This document shows positions 9,896 through 19,394 of a DNA stretch of 64,000 bases, piece after piece (the stretch's first letter is position 1; each line of letters starts with the position of its first letter). Both the position numbers and the translations under genes were made by a program. The notes under the pieces are model-generated. The model did not search any database, was not told where the DNA came from, and saw only the letters and a program-made list of their open reading frames with translations. Location of the stretch: assembly GCF_002968635.1 (NCBI RefSeq), contig NZ_PVBN01000005.1, positions 186,001 to 250,000 of the forward strand, in the 5' to 3' direction. Source of the stretch: Neorhizobium alkalisoli. GTDB taxonomy: Bacteria; Pseudomonadota; Alphaproteobacteria; Rhizobiales; Rhizobiaceae.

Positions 9896-10918
9896 ATGGC
9901 CGACAGCATGAAGACCGACAAGCTGCCCTTTCCCATCCTGATCGGCGATATCGGCGGCACCAATGCCCGCTTCTCCATCCTGATCGACGCCTATGCGGAA
10001 CCAAAGGCCTTTCCGAACGTCCGGACAGCGGACTATCCGACCATCGACGACGCGATCCAGGCGGTGGTGCTCGACAACACGTCCGTCCAACCGCGTTCCG
10101 CGATACTTGCCGTCGCCGGTCCGATCGATGGTGACGAGATCGACCTGACCAATTGCGACTGGGTCGTGCGTCCCAAAGCGATGATTGCCGATCTCGGCTT
10201 CGAGGATGTTCTGGTCGTCAATGATTTCGAGGCGCAGGCCCTGGCCGCTGCCGCCCTCCCGGAAGAATATCGCGAGACCCTCGGGCCGAAAGGCGAGTCG
10301 CATATGGCTTCCCGCGTCGTGCTCGGACCCGGCACCGGCCTCGGCGTCGCAGGCCTCGTTTACGCCCGCCACATCTGGTTTCCGGTTCCGGGCGAAGGCG
10401 GGCATGTGGATGTCGGCCCCCGGTCGGAGCGGGATTTCGAGATCTTTCCCCATCTTGAGAGGATAGAGGGCCGCATTTCAGCGGAAGAGATCCTGAGCGG
10501 CCGAGGCATCGTCAACATCTATCAGGCCGTCTGCGCCGCCGACGGACTTGAAATCGCCTTCTCCGACCCCGCAGACATCACCGCAAATGGCCTCAATGGC
10601 ACCAATCCGCAGGCCGTCGAGACGCTTTCCCTCTTCGCCACCTATCTTGGCCGCGTAGCAGGCGACATGGCGCTGATCTTCATGGCGCGCGGCGGTGTCT
10701 ACCTCGCCGGGGGCATTTCCCAGAAGATCCTTCCTGCCTTGAGAGCGCCGGCTTTCCGGGCCGCGTTCGAGGACAAGGCACCTCATAGCGAGCTGATGGC
10801 CACGATCCCGACCTTCGTGGTGACCCATCCGCAGGCGGCACTGGCCGGGCTTGCAAGCTTCGCCAGAACCCCCGCCGCCTACGGAATTTCCATGGATGGC
10901 CGCCGCTGGCAGGCGTGA
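9896..10918 (+). CDS. glk: Glucokinase
   Basis: A 340-residue ATP-dependent glucose 6-kinase of the bacterial Glk family. It has the N-terminal phosphate motif [21 protein letters not shown] with the catalytic Asp, [13 protein letters not shown], and the [11 protein letters not shown] glucose-binding block. The C-terminus has [11 protein letters not shown]. The first ATG (9896) is eight bases after mgsA; a second at 9908 is possible. The last ~20 residues are a short extension beyond the E. coli enzyme that is common in rhizobia. Confidence 0.93.
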   Translation: MADSMKTDKLPFPILIGDIGGTNARFSILIDAYAEPKAFPNVRTADYPTIDDAIQAVVLDNTSVQPRSAILAVAGPIDGDEIDLTNCDWVVRPKAMIADLGFEDVLVVNDFEAQALAAAALPEEYRETLGPKGESHMASRVVLGPGTGLGVAGLVYARHIWFPVPGEGGHVDVGPRSERDFEIFPHLERIEGRISAEEILSGRGIVNIYQAVCAADGLEIAFSDPADITANGLNGTNPQAVETLSLFATYLGRVAGDMALIFMARGGVYLAGGISQKILPALRAPAFRAAFEDKAPHSELMATIPTFVVTHPQAALAGLASFARTPAAYGISMDGRRWQA

Positions 10919-10982
10919 ACCCTCTTGTATTCTTTCAATTTTTGGTGGAGTAACCTCCCTTCTGGGGAAGGGACTTATTTTA

Positions 10983-11330
10983 ATGTTCGCTAATGTTTTT
11001 CGTGGCTTAGGCATTGTTGCCATCTGCTTGTTTCTTTCCGGATGCTTGACTCCGGAAAAATACGAAGCCCTGTCTACCGCGCTCCAAGGCAGCGCCTCGC
11101 TACGGGCGAAGTTCACAAGCCAATGCATCAATGATCGTCATTTGTGGTCCAGTGAATCGCGCACGGGCCTCGCGACGATCGTGACAGCCTCCGATTCCCG
11201 GAACAAACGCCTGATCTGCGAACGTTTGACCAACGGTATCGCATCGGGCCGCCTCACCTTGAAGGACCTGAACTCCTTCAGTGACGAGTTTCTGACGCCG
11301 AACGCGATCAGAGTTCTTCGCGGAAAATAA
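10983..11330 (+). CDS. Small lipoprotein, first of a tandem pair
   Basis: A 115-residue protein of unknown function. The signal sequence ends in the lipobox LSGC at about residue 20, so it should be lipid-anchored. After it comes LTPEKYEALSTALQGSASLR, which closely matches the next gene, as do a second Cys about 30 residues later and a third Cys in a LICERL motif. The ATG follows GGGAAGGGA, which can pair with CCCTTC a few bases upstream. A frame open to 10851 only overlaps glk and is not used. No known domain is recognisable. Confidence 0.8.
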   Translation: MFANVFRGLGIVAICLFLSGCLTPEKYEALSTALQGSASLRAKFTSQCINDRHLWSSESRTGLATIVTASDSRNKRLICERLTNGIASGRLTLKDLNSFSDEFLTPNAIRVLRGK

Positions 11331-11417
11331 GCCGCGGGGCGCAGGTCGATCCAGGCTTCAACTTCATCGTTTGCGGATGCCCCCGGTTTTGGCGCGGAGG
11401 CTAACAGAGGAAGATTT

Positions 11418-11759
11418 ATGTTTGCCAATGCTTGCCGGATGTTTGCGATCGCCTGCATGACGGTGGCGCTTGCCGGATGCATGACGCAGGAGCGATATCA
11501 AACGGTTTCCACGGCTCTCGAAGGGAGCGCCGCGCTGCGGGCAAAAACGATTAAAGAATGCACCAGGAGCGAGTGGAACCCGAAAACGACCGAGAGTCTC
11601 GCTCTTGTGATGGATGTTTCCGAAAACAAGGTCCCGCACCTTGCGTGCCAGCGTGTCGTCAACGCGATCGCTTCAGGTAAGCTGAGCTATGAGGACCTTG
11701 AGAAGGTTCGGCAAGGCAACATAACAGCCAAGATCGTCAGGATCATGCAGGACCGCTGA
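11418..11759 (+). CDS. Small lipoprotein, second of a tandem pair
   Basis: A 113-residue lipoprotein with lipobox LAGC, paralogous to the gene just upstream. Shared features are the MFAN start, the x-x-E-x-Y-x-x-x-STALxGSAxLRAK block directly after the lipobox, and the Cys residues in KEC and in LACQRV followed by a shared NAIASGKL/NGIASGRL segment. The ATG follows GAGGAAG. The pattern indicates a local duplication with divergence. The 130 bases after it contain a CTTGAC (11804) that could start the promoter of the ABC gene. Confidence 0.82.
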   Translation: MFANACRMFAIACMTVALAGCMTQERYQTVSTALEGSAALRAKTIKECTRSEWNPKTTESLALVMDVSENKVPHLACQRVVNAIASGKLSYEDLEKVRQGNITAKIVRIMQDR

Positions 11760-11891
11760 CGGCGATAGCAAAGCTTGCCGGAATGCAACATTTCTGTCGA
11801 ATCTTGACCTGCCGCTTTCAAAACGCGGTCCGAACGGTTAATACCGCCGGCACATGAAGCTGCCGGCCGATGGGCCGAAACGGGAAAGCCT

Positions 11892-13679
11892 TTGAAAGCC
11901 GCCAAGAATATCAAACGACAAGTCGATTCAGAGACCGTTGTTGCCGTATTGAAGCGCGTGATTGCCGAAAACGGTCGCGCTCATATCCGCGGTTATGCCT
12001 TCGCGATATTCTGTCTCGCCGTCGTGGCGCTGTCGACGGCATTTACCGCCTGGATCATGGAGTCGGTGGTCAACGAGGCTTTTGCCAACAAACGCGCAGA
12101 TGTCGTTTGGCTGATCTGCCTCTCCATCTTCACTGCCTTCGTGCTTCGAGGTCTCGCGACCTATGGCCATTCGGTGACACTTTCGAAGATCGGCAACAAT
12201 ATCGTCGCGAGCTACCAGCGAAGGCTCTTTTCGCACCTGATGACGCTGTCGGTCGGTTTCTTCAACGAGTCGCGCTCGGCTCATCTGGCGGCCCGGATCA
12301 GCCAGAACATAAACGGCATCCGCGACGTCTTGAACCTGACCGTGACGTCGACGGCGCGCGATCTTCTGACCCTTGTTTCGCTGATCGGCGTGATGATCCT
12401 GAAGGATTGGGTCCTGTCGCTCATCGTTTTTGCCGTCGCGCCACCGCTGTTTCTGGCTCTTCGCTACGTGTCCAAACGTCTGCGCGCGGCAACGAAGGAA
12501 GCGATCGTGCTCAACAGCCACGTGCTCGGGGCAACCCAGGAAACGATCCTCGGCATGACCATCGTCAAATCCTTCACGATGGAAGAGGAGTTGGCGCGCA
12601 AGCTCGAAAAGATCATCCGGGCCGCGGAAAACCGCGCAAACCGTATTGCGCGCCTCACCGAGCGGACGGCACCGCTCACAGAAACCTTCGCCGGCTTCGC
12701 CATCTCGAGCGTGCTGGCCTATGCCGCCTTCCGTTCGATCTACGACAACATTCCCCCCGGAGCTTTCTTCGCTTTCGTGACGGCGCTGCTGATGGCCTAC
12801 GACCCTGCACGCCGCCTGGCGCGGCTTCAAGTGCAAATGGAGCGGGCGGTGGTAAACGCCCGGATGATCTACGAGCTTCTCGACATGGAGCCGCGTCAGC
12901 GCGATCTGCCGGACGCCAAGGATCTTGTCGTGACGGAGGCAAAGATCGAGTTCAGGGATGTCCGTTTCGGCTATGGGGCCGACAGCGTCCTCAACGGCGT
13001 GAGCTTCACGGCCGAGGGGGGAAAGACCACTGCCCTGGTCGGACCGTCGGGAGCGGGAAAGTCGACCGTCATCAGCCTGATCCCGCGTTTCTACGATCCG
13101 GTGGGAGGGGCGATCCTGATCGATGGGCAGGATATCGCCCACATCACCAAAAGATCGCTGCGCAGCCAGCTCGCTTACGTTTCGCAGCAGCCCTATTTGT
13201 TCGAGGGCACGATCCGCGACAACATCCGCTACGGCCGCCCCGATGCCACGGACCTCGAAGTGGAAGAAGCCGCTCGCCTGGCCTATGCGCATGACTTCAT
13301 CATGGATCAGCCAGAGGGCTATGAAACCCCCGTTGGCGAAAATGGCGTAACCCTTTCAGGGGGCCAGCGGCAGAGACTCTCCATCGCCCGCGCTCTTGTT
13401 CGCAACGCGCCCATTCTACTCCTGGACGAAGCGACCTCCGCCCTCGACACCGAATCGGAGGCTACGGTCCAGAAGGCGCTCGACGAGGTCATGCACGGCC
13501 GCACCGTCGTCGTCATCGCCCATCGGCTGTCCACAGTCGTGCGAGCAGACAAGATCATCGTGATGCAGCAGGGCAAGGTCGTTGAAGAAGGCGACCACAA
13601 TTCGCTGATACAGATGAACAACGGCATCTATGCCCGGTTGAACAATCTCCAACGGACATCCGGCTCCGAACTCTTTTAG
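11892..13679 (+). CDS. Exporter-type ABC protein (membrane and ATPase domains fused)
   Basis: A 595-residue half-transporter of the MsbA/lipid-exporter type. Residues about 35-310 form the six-helix ABC_membrane domain; the ATPase domain has Walker A GPSGAGKS (about 382-389), signature [17 protein letters not shown] (about 481-497), Walker B ILLLDEATSALD and the H-loop VVIAHRLSTV. It should work as a homodimer that exports a lipid, drug or peptide; the substrate cannot be told. The start appears to be the TTG at 11892 after GGGAAAG, since the next in-frame ATG falls inside the first helix. Confidence 0.9.
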   Translation: MKAAKNIKRQVDSETVVAVLKRVIAENGRAHIRGYAFAIFCLAVVALSTAFTAWIMESVVNEAFANKRADVVWLICLSIFTAFVLRGLATYGHSVTLSKIGNNIVASYQRRLFSHLMTLSVGFFNESRSAHLAARISQNINGIRDVLNLTVTSTARDLLTLVSLIGVMILKDWVLSLIVFAVAPPLFLALRYVSKRLRAATKEAIVLNSHVLGATQETILGMTIVKSFTMEEELARKLEKIIRAAENRANRIARLTERTAPLTETFAGFAISSVLAYAAFRSIYDNIPPGAFFAFVTALLMAYDPARRLARLQVQMERAVVNARMIYELLDMEPRQRDLPDAKDLVVTEAKIEFRDVRFGYGADSVLNGVSFTAEGGKTTALVGPSGAGKSTVISLIPRFYDPVGGAILIDGQDIAHITKRSLRSQLAYVSQQPYLFEGTIRDNIRYGRPDATDLEVEEAARLAYAHDFIMDQPEGYETPVGENGVTLSGGQRQRLSIARALVRNAPILLLDEATSALDTESEATVQKALDEVMHGRTVVVIAHRLSTVVRADKIIVMQQGKVVEEGDHNSLIQMNNGIYARLNNLQRTSGSELF

Positions 13680-13753
13680 GTAAGCGTAGCTCGTTGATCT
13701 GTCTTCGCAGGTTTGTTACAGTTTTGTGACGGGCGCTGCCGGGGGATTCTTCA

Positions 13754-14464
13754 TTGTTTGCATCATCTTTAGACTTAGCCGACGGTTGGTCGAAGATTGC
13801 CGAAGGCTCCGCACGAGACGTCTACGCGTCCGCGGACTATCCGGACGTATTGTTGAAACTCGTCAAACCGGAATGCATCGGCGTGAACGGAAGCCGCAAG
13901 ACCAGGCACAAGCTCCTGTTCTTTCGCAAGTACCGCCGGTTCGGGGCGTATATGACGTTCCGCCGCGAGTTCGACGAATATCTGGAGCAGGCGAGAAAAT
14001 CTGCCCAATGGAACTCTGAAGATCTTCCCATCGCGAAGGTTTTTGGTCTTGTTCATACATCCTTGGGGCTCGGTCTCGTTGTCGAGAAGGTTCGCGACCG
14101 GAACGGCCAGCTAGCGCCGACGCTTCTTTCACTTGCACGCTCAGGAAAGCTGACGCAGCGGCATTATGACATGCTGGCCGAGTTCTTCGAGGAATGTCGC
14201 AAGAGGCATATCGTGCTGATGGACAAGACGCCCGGCAACTTTGTCGTTGCTCCTAAAGCCGACGGCGGCGAGCACATCGTCTGCATCGACGGCACCGGTG
14301 ACAAGAGCCTCTTCAAGCTTTATTCCGCGAGCCGCTACTTCAATGGGCTGAAGCTGGAGCGCTATCACCGCAAGGTGCTTTGGAAGATGGCAAAGGCCAT
14401 GCAATCGAAACCCCAGCCTGAACGTCTCGACCCGAGACCGGACGCGATCAAACTCGCCGGCTGA
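13754..14464 (+). CDS. YrbL-like protein (kinase-fold, PhoP-network family)
   Basis: A 236-residue cytosolic protein of the YrbL family, which has a protein-kinase-like fold. Visible features are the N-terminal LADGWSKIAEGSARDVYA with a Gly-rich-like loop, DVLLKLVKP with the Lys expected at the ATP site, a REFDEYLEQ helix, and a catalytic-loop-like segment IVLMDKTPGNFVV where D-x-x-x-x-N is kept. The substrate is unknown. The start is TTG at 13754 behind GGGGGA. In E. coli yrbL responds to PhoP; I see no comparable evidence here. Confidence 0.78.
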   Translation: MFASSLDLADGWSKIAEGSARDVYASADYPDVLLKLVKPECIGVNGSRKTRHKLLFFRKYRRFGAYMTFRREFDEYLEQARKSAQWNSEDLPIAKVFGLVHTSLGLGLVVEKVRDRNGQLAPTLLSLARSGKLTQRHYDMLAEFFEECRKRHIVLMDKTPGNFVVAPKADGGEHIVCIDGTGDKSLFKLYSASRYFNGLKLERYHRKVLWKMAKAMQSKPQPERLDPRPDAIKLAG

Positions 14465-14587
14465 CGGACCGCGCGACCGGTCCAGGGCGGTGTCGCCTTG
14501 ACCTGCCGAAAGTTCCGTGCAACCAGACCTCTCTGCTATCGACGCGGCATGGAGCAGATGCCGTGATGTGTCGGCTGGTGAGGCGGA

Positions 14588-15406
14588 ATGAGCAATAGCG
14601 ACATGAAACTCGTAGTGGTCGGGGCGGCAGGCCGGATGGGTCAGGCCCTGATCCGAGTGATCCATGAAACCGAAGGCGTAAAGCTGCATGCGGCCGTCGG
14701 GCGGGAAGGTTCGGCCTTTATCGGCAAGGATGCCGGAGAGCTCGCCGGTGTCGGACCGCTCGGAGTTCCAGTCACCACCGATCCCCTACAGGCCTTCCTG
14801 GATGCGGAAGGCGTGCTCGATTTCACCACGCCGGCAACAAGCGTCGCGTTCGCCGGTCTTGCTGCGCAGGCACGTATCGTCCATGTGATCGGAACGACCG
14901 GCTGCTCGGTCGGGGACGAGGAGAAATTCCAGGCAGCCGCCCGCCACGCCCGCGTCGTCAAATCCGGCAATATGAGCCTCGGCGTCAATCTGCTCGGCGT
15001 CCTGGCCGCTCAGGCGGCAAAGGCGCTGCCGGCCGCGGGCTGGGACATCGAGATCGTGGAAATGCACCATAAGCACAAGGTCGACGCGCCGTCCGGCACC
15101 GCGCTGCTTCTCGGCGAAGCGGCGGCCAAGGGTCGCGACATCGATCTGGCCAGCCAGTCGGTGCGCGTACGCGACGGTCACACTGGGCCGCGCCCTGCCG
15201 GAACGATCGGCTTTGCGACGCTGCGCGGCGGCTCGGTCGTCGGCGACCATTCCGTCATCCTTGCCGGGGAAGGCGAACTCGTGACGCTCTCGCACAGCGC
15301 GCGCGACCGCTCGATCTTCGCGCGCGGCGCCGTCACGGCAGCGCTCTGGGCGCGTGACAAGAAACCCGGTTTTTATTCGATGCTCGACGTGCTCGGGCTT
15401 TCCTGA
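14588..15406 (+). CDS. dapB: 4-hydroxy-tetrahydrodipicolinate reductase
   Basis: A 272-residue enzyme of the DAP/lysine pathway that reduces HTPA to tetrahydrodipicolinate. It has the NAD(P)-binding motif [13 protein letters not shown] (about 10-22), the [11 protein letters not shown] segment, GTTGCS, and the signature [16 protein letters not shown] with the catalytic His and Lys. A GAGGCGGA stretch precedes the ATG. It ends 24 bases before gpmA in the same direction, an arrangement common in rhizobia. Confidence 0.95.
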   Translation: MSNSDMKLVVVGAAGRMGQALIRVIHETEGVKLHAAVGREGSAFIGKDAGELAGVGPLGVPVTTDPLQAFLDAEGVLDFTTPATSVAFAGLAAQARIVHVIGTTGCSVGDEEKFQAAARHARVVKSGNMSLGVNLLGVLAAQAAKALPAAGWDIEIVEMHHKHKVDAPSGTALLLGEAAAKGRDIDLASQSVRVRDGHTGPRPAGTIGFATLRGGSVVGDHSVILAGEGELVTLSHSARDRSIFARGAVTAALWARDKKPGFYSMLDVLGLS

Positions 15407-15430
15407 AATCCACCTGGAGGAATTGATCTT

Positions 15431-16066
15431 ATGAGTGGAACTCTCGTCCTTGTTCGCCACGGCCAGAGCGACTGGAACCTGAAGAACCTTTTCACCGGAT
15501 GGCGAGACCCGGACCTCACGCCGCTCGGCATTCAGGAGGCCGAGGCCGGTGGCCAGGCGCTTGCCGATACGGGCATCAAGTTCGACATCGCTTTTACTTC
15601 GGTGCTGAAGCGCGCCCAGGATACGCTGAAGATCGTGCTCGACAAGGTCGGCCAGCCGGATCTCGAAACCATCCGCGACCAGGCGCTCAACGAGCGCGAC
15701 TACGGCGATCTTTCCGGCCTCAACAAGGATGATGCCCGTGCCAAGTGGGGCGAGGAGCAGGTGCATATCTGGCGCCGTTCCTATGACGTGCCGCCGCCTG
15801 GCGGCGAAAGCCTGCGCGACACCGGCGCCCGCGTCTGGCCCTATTATCTGACCGAAATCCTGCCGCGCGTGCTGCGGGGAGAGACAGTACTCGTCGCAGC
15901 CCACGGCAATTCGCTGCGCTCGCTGGTGATGGTGCTCGACCATCTGAGCAAGGAAGAGATCCTGAAGCTCAACCTCGCAACCGGCGTGCCGATGGTCTAC
16001 AAGCTGAACCCGGATTCGACCGTCGCCTCCAAGGAAGTCCTTGGCGACATGTCCGGCGCCCACTGA
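15431..16066 (+). CDS. gpmA: 2,3-bisphosphoglycerate-dependent phosphoglycerate mutase
   Basis: A 211-residue glycolytic mutase interconverting 3- and 2-phosphoglycerate. The phosphohistidine motif is [10 protein letters not shown] at the N-terminus, followed by [14 protein letters not shown], the [12 protein letters not shown] block, [14 protein letters not shown] and the second catalytic His in VAAHGNSLR. Its length is that of the short rhizobial form, which lacks the tail of the 250-residue E. coli enzyme. TGGAGGAA precedes the ATG. Confidence 0.94.
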   Translation: MSGTLVLVRHGQSDWNLKNLFTGWRDPDLTPLGIQEAEAGGQALADTGIKFDIAFTSVLKRAQDTLKIVLDKVGQPDLETIRDQALNERDYGDLSGLNKDDARAKWGEEQVHIWRRSYDVPPPGGESLRDTGARVWPYYLTEILPRVLRGETVLVAAHGNSLRSLVMVLDHLSKEEILKLNLATGVPMVYKLNPDSTVASKEVLGDMSGAH

Positions 16067-16079
16067 GGCGGGCCCCCTC

Positions 16080-16122
16080 TCACGATCGAGACCTGAGCGA
16101 GCCGTTCAGTTCTCGATCGTGA
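16080..16122. terminator. Inverted repeat between convergent gpmA and phnF
   Basis: Twelve-base perfect arms TCACGATCGAGA (16080-16091) and TCTCGATCGTGA (16111-16122) flank a 19-base loop. The repeat lies at the meeting point of gpmA and phnF and overlaps the last codons of phnF. There is no long T-run, so its terminator activity is only inferred. Confidence 0.45.
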
Positions 16123-16846
16123 ACTGAACGCTGTCGGCCGGAAACCGGCTGACCGCATATTGAATCGGGATCCCGTCCGGATCGGTGTTCAAGGCTCGGG
16201 CAATCAGAATGATCGCTCCCGGCGACAGGCGCAGATCTACGCGATCCTGTTCATCGGCATGGCTCGCCGTTATTTCCGTCCAAACTCGCAGATAATCGGG
16301 AAGACCAAGCGCCTTGAAGGCCACGGTGATCGAACCGCTGTCTCGATAAGCCTCCGCAATCCCTGCGAAGCGGGCAGCTGGAAACCATGCGGTAGACCGT
16401 GAAACCGGCCGGCCGTCCGCCTTGCGCAGAGTTTCCAGCCGGATCACCGGAGCGCCCTCCACAAGGCCCAGCGGCGTCGCCACGCTGGATGAGGCCGGCT
16501 CTTCCCCCGACTGGAGAAGCAGACCTTCCTTTTCCCGCGCCTGATCGCCGATGCCCTCATTGAACCGCGTGCGGCGCGTGATCGGGAAATTCAGGCGCTC
16601 CTTGCGCTCGATCAGGGTGCCGCGGCCTTGTACGGCACGCACGATGCCTTCTTGCGCCAGTGCCGCAAGCGCACTTCTCACCGTATGACGGTTGACCCCG
16701 AACTGCGCGGCCAGCACCATTTCCGGCGGCACCTTGCCGGCGGCGTCGTATTCGCCATTGGCGATCGAGGCACGGATTCGGTCCGCGATCTGCCGCCAGA
16801 GCGCCACGCCGTTCTGCCGCTGAACGTTCACTTGCCCCACATCCAT
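16106..16846 (-). CDS. phnF: GntR-family (HutC type) regulator of the phosphonate operon
   Basis: A 246-residue repressor-type protein. The N-terminal winged helix includes VALWRQIADRIRASIANGEY and GVNRHTVRSALAALAQEGIV (about residues 52-71), then a UTRA ligand domain with VIRLETLRKADGRPVSRSTA and the ITASHADEQDRVDL region. It is divergent from phnG with only 83 bases between, and so very likely controls the C-P lyase operon by binding the palindrome there; the inducer is unknown. Confidence 0.9.
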   Translation of the reverse strand: MDVGQVNVQRQNGVALWRQIADRIRASIANGEYDAAGKVPPEMVLAAQFGVNRHTVRSALAALAQEGIVRAVQGRGTLIERKERLNFPITRRTRFNEGIGDQAREKEGLLLQSGEEPASSSVATPLGLVEGAPVIRLETLRKADGRPVSRSTAWFPAARFAGIAEAYRDSGSITVAFKALGLPDYLRVWTEITASHADEQDRVDLRLSPGAIILIARALNTDPDGIPIQYAVSRFPADSVQFTIEN

Positions 16847-16896
16847 GTCACACGCTTGTTATATCCAAAGGTTACAGGTAAAGTAACTTGTATGGT

Positions 16897-16914
16897 TGTC
16901 TATATTAATAGACA
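16897..16914. promoter_or_regulatory. Palindrome in the phnF-phnG interval, probable PhnF operator
   Basis: TGTCTAT (16897-16903) and ATAGACA (16908-16914) are perfect arms around ATTA. GntR/HutC regulators bind short GT/AC-ended palindromes of this kind, and this is the best one in the interval. A second, weaker repeat (GTTAC...GTAAC, 16871-16886) lies upstream. No convincing double Pho box is visible. Confidence 0.55.
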
Positions 16915-16929
16915 TTTAGAGGTTTGGCA

Positions 16930-17403
16930 ATGGACCTGGCAAAAGAAATCGAGCCGACTGCTGATATCGATGGCCGCCGTCGCACGGCTGGCCTCTTGGC
17001 AGAGGCCAGCGCGGATGAGCTGCGGGCCGCCTGGGACAAGCTTCCCGACAAACCCGACGTGAAAGCCGTCCGCGGACCGGAAACCGGCCTCGTGATGGTA
17101 CGTGGGCGGATCGGCGGCGGCGGCGCCCCGTTCAATCTCGGGGAAGCCACCGTGACGCGGGCAACGGTCCTTCTTCCGTCCGGCGTTGCCGGCCACGCGC
17201 ATGCGCTCGGTACCGACAAGATAAAGGCGCGACTTGCGGCCATTTTCGACGCGCTTTGGCAGGAAGAGGCAACGCGGAGCTTCGTGGAAAGCGCCCTGCT
17301 CGGTCCGGTAGAGGCGCGGGTCGCGGCGGAAGACAACCGGACAGCCGAGGAAACGGCCGCCACCCGCGTCGATTTCTTCACCATGGTGCGGGGGGAGGAC
17401 TGA
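16930..17403 (+). CDS. phnG: C-P lyase core complex subunit PhnG
   Basis: A 157-residue subunit of the PhnGHIJ complex that loads and cleaves phosphonates. Family blocks seen are RRRTAGLLAEASADEL, PETGLVMVRGRIGGGGAPFN and GEATVTRATVLL, then the GHAHALGTDKIKARLAA region. The ATG at 16930 is preferred over a TTG six bases upstream; GAGG lies eight bases before it. Its stop overlaps the phnH start (TGATG). Confidence 0.93.
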   Translation: MDLAKEIEPTADIDGRRRTAGLLAEASADELRAAWDKLPDKPDVKAVRGPETGLVMVRGRIGGGGAPFNLGEATVTRATVLLPSGVAGHAHALGTDKIKARLAAIFDALWQEEATRSFVESALLGPVEARVAAEDNRTAEETAATRVDFFTMVRGED

Positions 17404-18005
17404 TGAACATCAAGACGCAAGCTCTATCCGGCGGGTTTCAGGAACCCGTATTCGAGTCGCAGGGCGTGTTTCGCATGCTGATGAACGGCATGGCGCGACC
17501 GGGGACGATCCACACCATCACCACGGATATCGGACAGCCCGAACCACTCGGCGAGGCTGCGGGCGCAATCGCGCTGACGGTCTGCGACCACGACACCCCG
17601 ACCTGGCTGAGCGCGGGCCTCCTCAAGTCGCCGGTGGCCGAGTGGATCGGTTTTCATACCGGTGCGCCAATCACGCGCGAGAAGGCGGAATCCCGCTTTG
17701 CGTTCGTGGAGGCCGGCGTGGCACCCTCCTCCTTCGGCCTCTTCGCCGCCGGGACACAGGAATATCCCGACCGCTCCACGACGCTGGTGATCGAGATCGG
17801 CGCGTTGGGCCAGGGACAGGCTCTGACGCTGAGAGGCCCTGGCATTCAACAGGCGACGACAGTCAAGCTGAAAGGCCTGCCGGAGGTCTTCCCGCGGCTC
17901 TGGGCCGACAACCGCGCGCTCTTTCCGCGCGGCGTCGACGTCATCCTGACGGCGGGCAAGAGCCTGTTGTGCCTGCCCCGGACCACGAACATCGCGGTCC
18001 AATGA
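17403..18005 (+). CDS. phnH: C-P lyase core complex subunit PhnH
   Basis: A 200-residue PLP-fold-like subunit of the C-P lyase complex. It begins MNIKTQALSGGFQEPVFESQ and contains VFRMLMNGMARPGTI and the LTVCDHDTPTWLS segment of the family. Start and stop are set by coupling to phnG (one-base overlap). An 83-base gap follows before phnI. Confidence 0.93.
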   Translation: MNIKTQALSGGFQEPVFESQGVFRMLMNGMARPGTIHTITTDIGQPEPLGEAAGAIALTVCDHDTPTWLSAGLLKSPVAEWIGFHTGAPITREKAESRFAFVEAGVAPSSFGLFAAGTQEYPDRSTTLVIEIGALGQGQALTLRGPGIQQATTVKLKGLPEVFPRLWADNRALFPRGVDVILTAGKSLLCLPRTTNIAVQ

Positions 18006-18088
18006 AAACCGCGGCCGGGCGTCTTCCGACTGAACGACCAATCCTTCCGCACCGCAAGCGGTGCCGAAGACGGGCAGGAGAATGAACC

Positions 18089-19195
18089 ATGTATGTTGCC
18101 GTCAAGGGTGGCGAAGCCGCCATCAACAACGCTCACCGGCTCCTCGCCGACCGGCGCCGCGGCGATCGCTCGCTTCCTTCGGTCACCATTGAGCAGATCG
18201 TGGAACAACTCGGACTTGCCGTCGATCGGGTGATGGCGGAGGCCTCGCTTTATGACCGGACGCTTGCAGCGCTCGCGGTCCGCCAATCGCGGGGCGACCT
18301 GATCGAGGCGATCTTCCTGCTGCGCGCCTACCGCACCACGCTGCCTCGCTTCGGCACTTCGGTTCCGGTCGATACGGCAAGCATGAAGGTGGAGCGCCGC
18401 GTCTCGGCGACCTATAAGGACTTGCCCGGCGGCCAGCTTCTCGGCCCGACCTTCGACTACACCCATCGTCTTCTCGATCCGTCTCTGCTGACCGACGAGC
18501 CGATTGAGGAACCGGCGCGCAAAAACGCATCCGACGAGCGCGTCATGCGGGTTTCCGACATTCTCGCCCACGAAGGCCTGATCGAAGCGGACGGCGATTT
18601 TCCTGATGACCACGAGGCCGGCGACCTGACCCGCGAACCGCTGGAATTTCCCATGGGACGGGATCTCCGCCTGCAGGCGCTCGCCCGCGGCGACGAAGGT
18701 TTTCTGCTGGCACTCGGCTATTCCACCCAGCGCGGCTACGGCCGCAATCACCCCTTCGTCGGCGAAGTGCGGATCGGCGAGGTAGATGTCGAGCTTGAGG
18801 TTCCCGAACTCGGCTTTGCCGTTTCGCTTGGCCGCATCCGCGTCACCGAATGCCAGATGGTCAACCAATTCAAAGGATCGTCCAAGGCGCCGCCGCAGTT
18901 CACCCGCGGCTATGGCCTGGTCTTCGGCCAGAGCGAACGCAAGGCGATGTCGATGTCGCTGGTGGATCGCGCCCTGCGTGCCGAAGAACTCGGAGAGGAT
19001 ATCACCGCGCCGGCGCAGGACGAGGAATTCGTCATCTCGCATTCCGACAACGTCCAGGCGACCGGCTTCGTGGAGCACCTGAAACTGCCGCACTACGTCG
19101 ATTTTCAAGCCGAACTTGCGCTGGTGCGCAAGATGCGCGCCGATATCGAAGCCACTCGAAATGGCGGAAAAGACCGACGGGAGGCGGCGGAATGA
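18089..19195 (+). CDS. phnI: C-P lyase core complex subunit PhnI
   Basis: A 368-residue subunit that, with PhnG, H and L, attaches the phosphonate to ribose in place of adenine. The protein starts MYVAVKGGEAAINNAHRLLA and has the family segments FLLRAYRTTLPRFG, GYSTQRGYGRNHPFVGE and the C-terminal NVQATGFVEHLKLPHYVDFQ. GGAGAA precedes the ATG. In the same operon the next recognised member, phnJ, starts only 199 bases later rather than adjacent. Confidence 0.94.
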   Translation: MYVAVKGGEAAINNAHRLLADRRRGDRSLPSVTIEQIVEQLGLAVDRVMAEASLYDRTLAALAVRQSRGDLIEAIFLLRAYRTTLPRFGTSVPVDTASMKVERRVSATYKDLPGGQLLGPTFDYTHRLLDPSLLTDEPIEEPARKNASDERVMRVSDILAHEGLIEADGDFPDDHEAGDLTREPLEFPMGRDLRLQALARGDEGFLLALGYSTQRGYGRNHPFVGEVRIGEVDVELEVPELGFAVSLGRIRVTECQMVNQFKGSSKAPPQFTRGYGLVFGQSERKAMSMSLVDRALRAEELGEDITAPAQDEEFVISHSDNVQATGFVEHLKLPHYVDFQAELALVRKMRADIEATRNGGKDRREAAE

Positions 19196-19215
19196 CGGAA
19201 ATCGCCGGACATCCT

Positions 19216-19359
19216 TCAGTCGCCGCCGTCCCCTCCATCGCCGCCGTCCGCATCAAAACTGCTGCCCTTCCCAGACCCGAAGGTGGCGCGATAGATGAGC
19301 CCGAGCGCGATAAGGCCGAAGAGCACGATGCTCGAAAGCGTCTCGGCACTGAATTCCAT
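19216..19359 (-). CDS. Antisense small membrane protein (47 residues) between phnI and phnJ
   Basis: This gene fits entirely inside the 199-base phnI-phnJ gap, on the opposite strand. The ATG at 19359 follows GGGAGGG at six to seven bases, one of the best Shine-Dalgarno sites in the window. The product begins MEFSAETLSSIVLFGLIALG, giving one membrane helix (about 9-23), and ends in repeated Gly-Gly-Asp units. The family is unknown to me. The plus strand is also open here: a 68-codon frame starts in an ATGA overlap with phnI (19192) and ends in an ATGA overlap with phnJ (19398), which would maintain coupling; its product has no recognisable domain. I favour the minus gene because of its ribosome site and protein-like composition. 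Confidence 0.6.
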   Translation of the reverse strand: MEFSAETLSSIVLFGLIALGLIYRATFGSGKGSSFDADGGDGGDGGD

Positions 19360-19394
19360 GAAATGCCCTCCCAATTGCTCAAAGGTAACCGTAC

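Noticed and set aside
11870-13294. 474-codon frame overlapping the ABC exporter
   Set aside because: A different frame of the same DNA; the ABC frame has all ATPase motifs.
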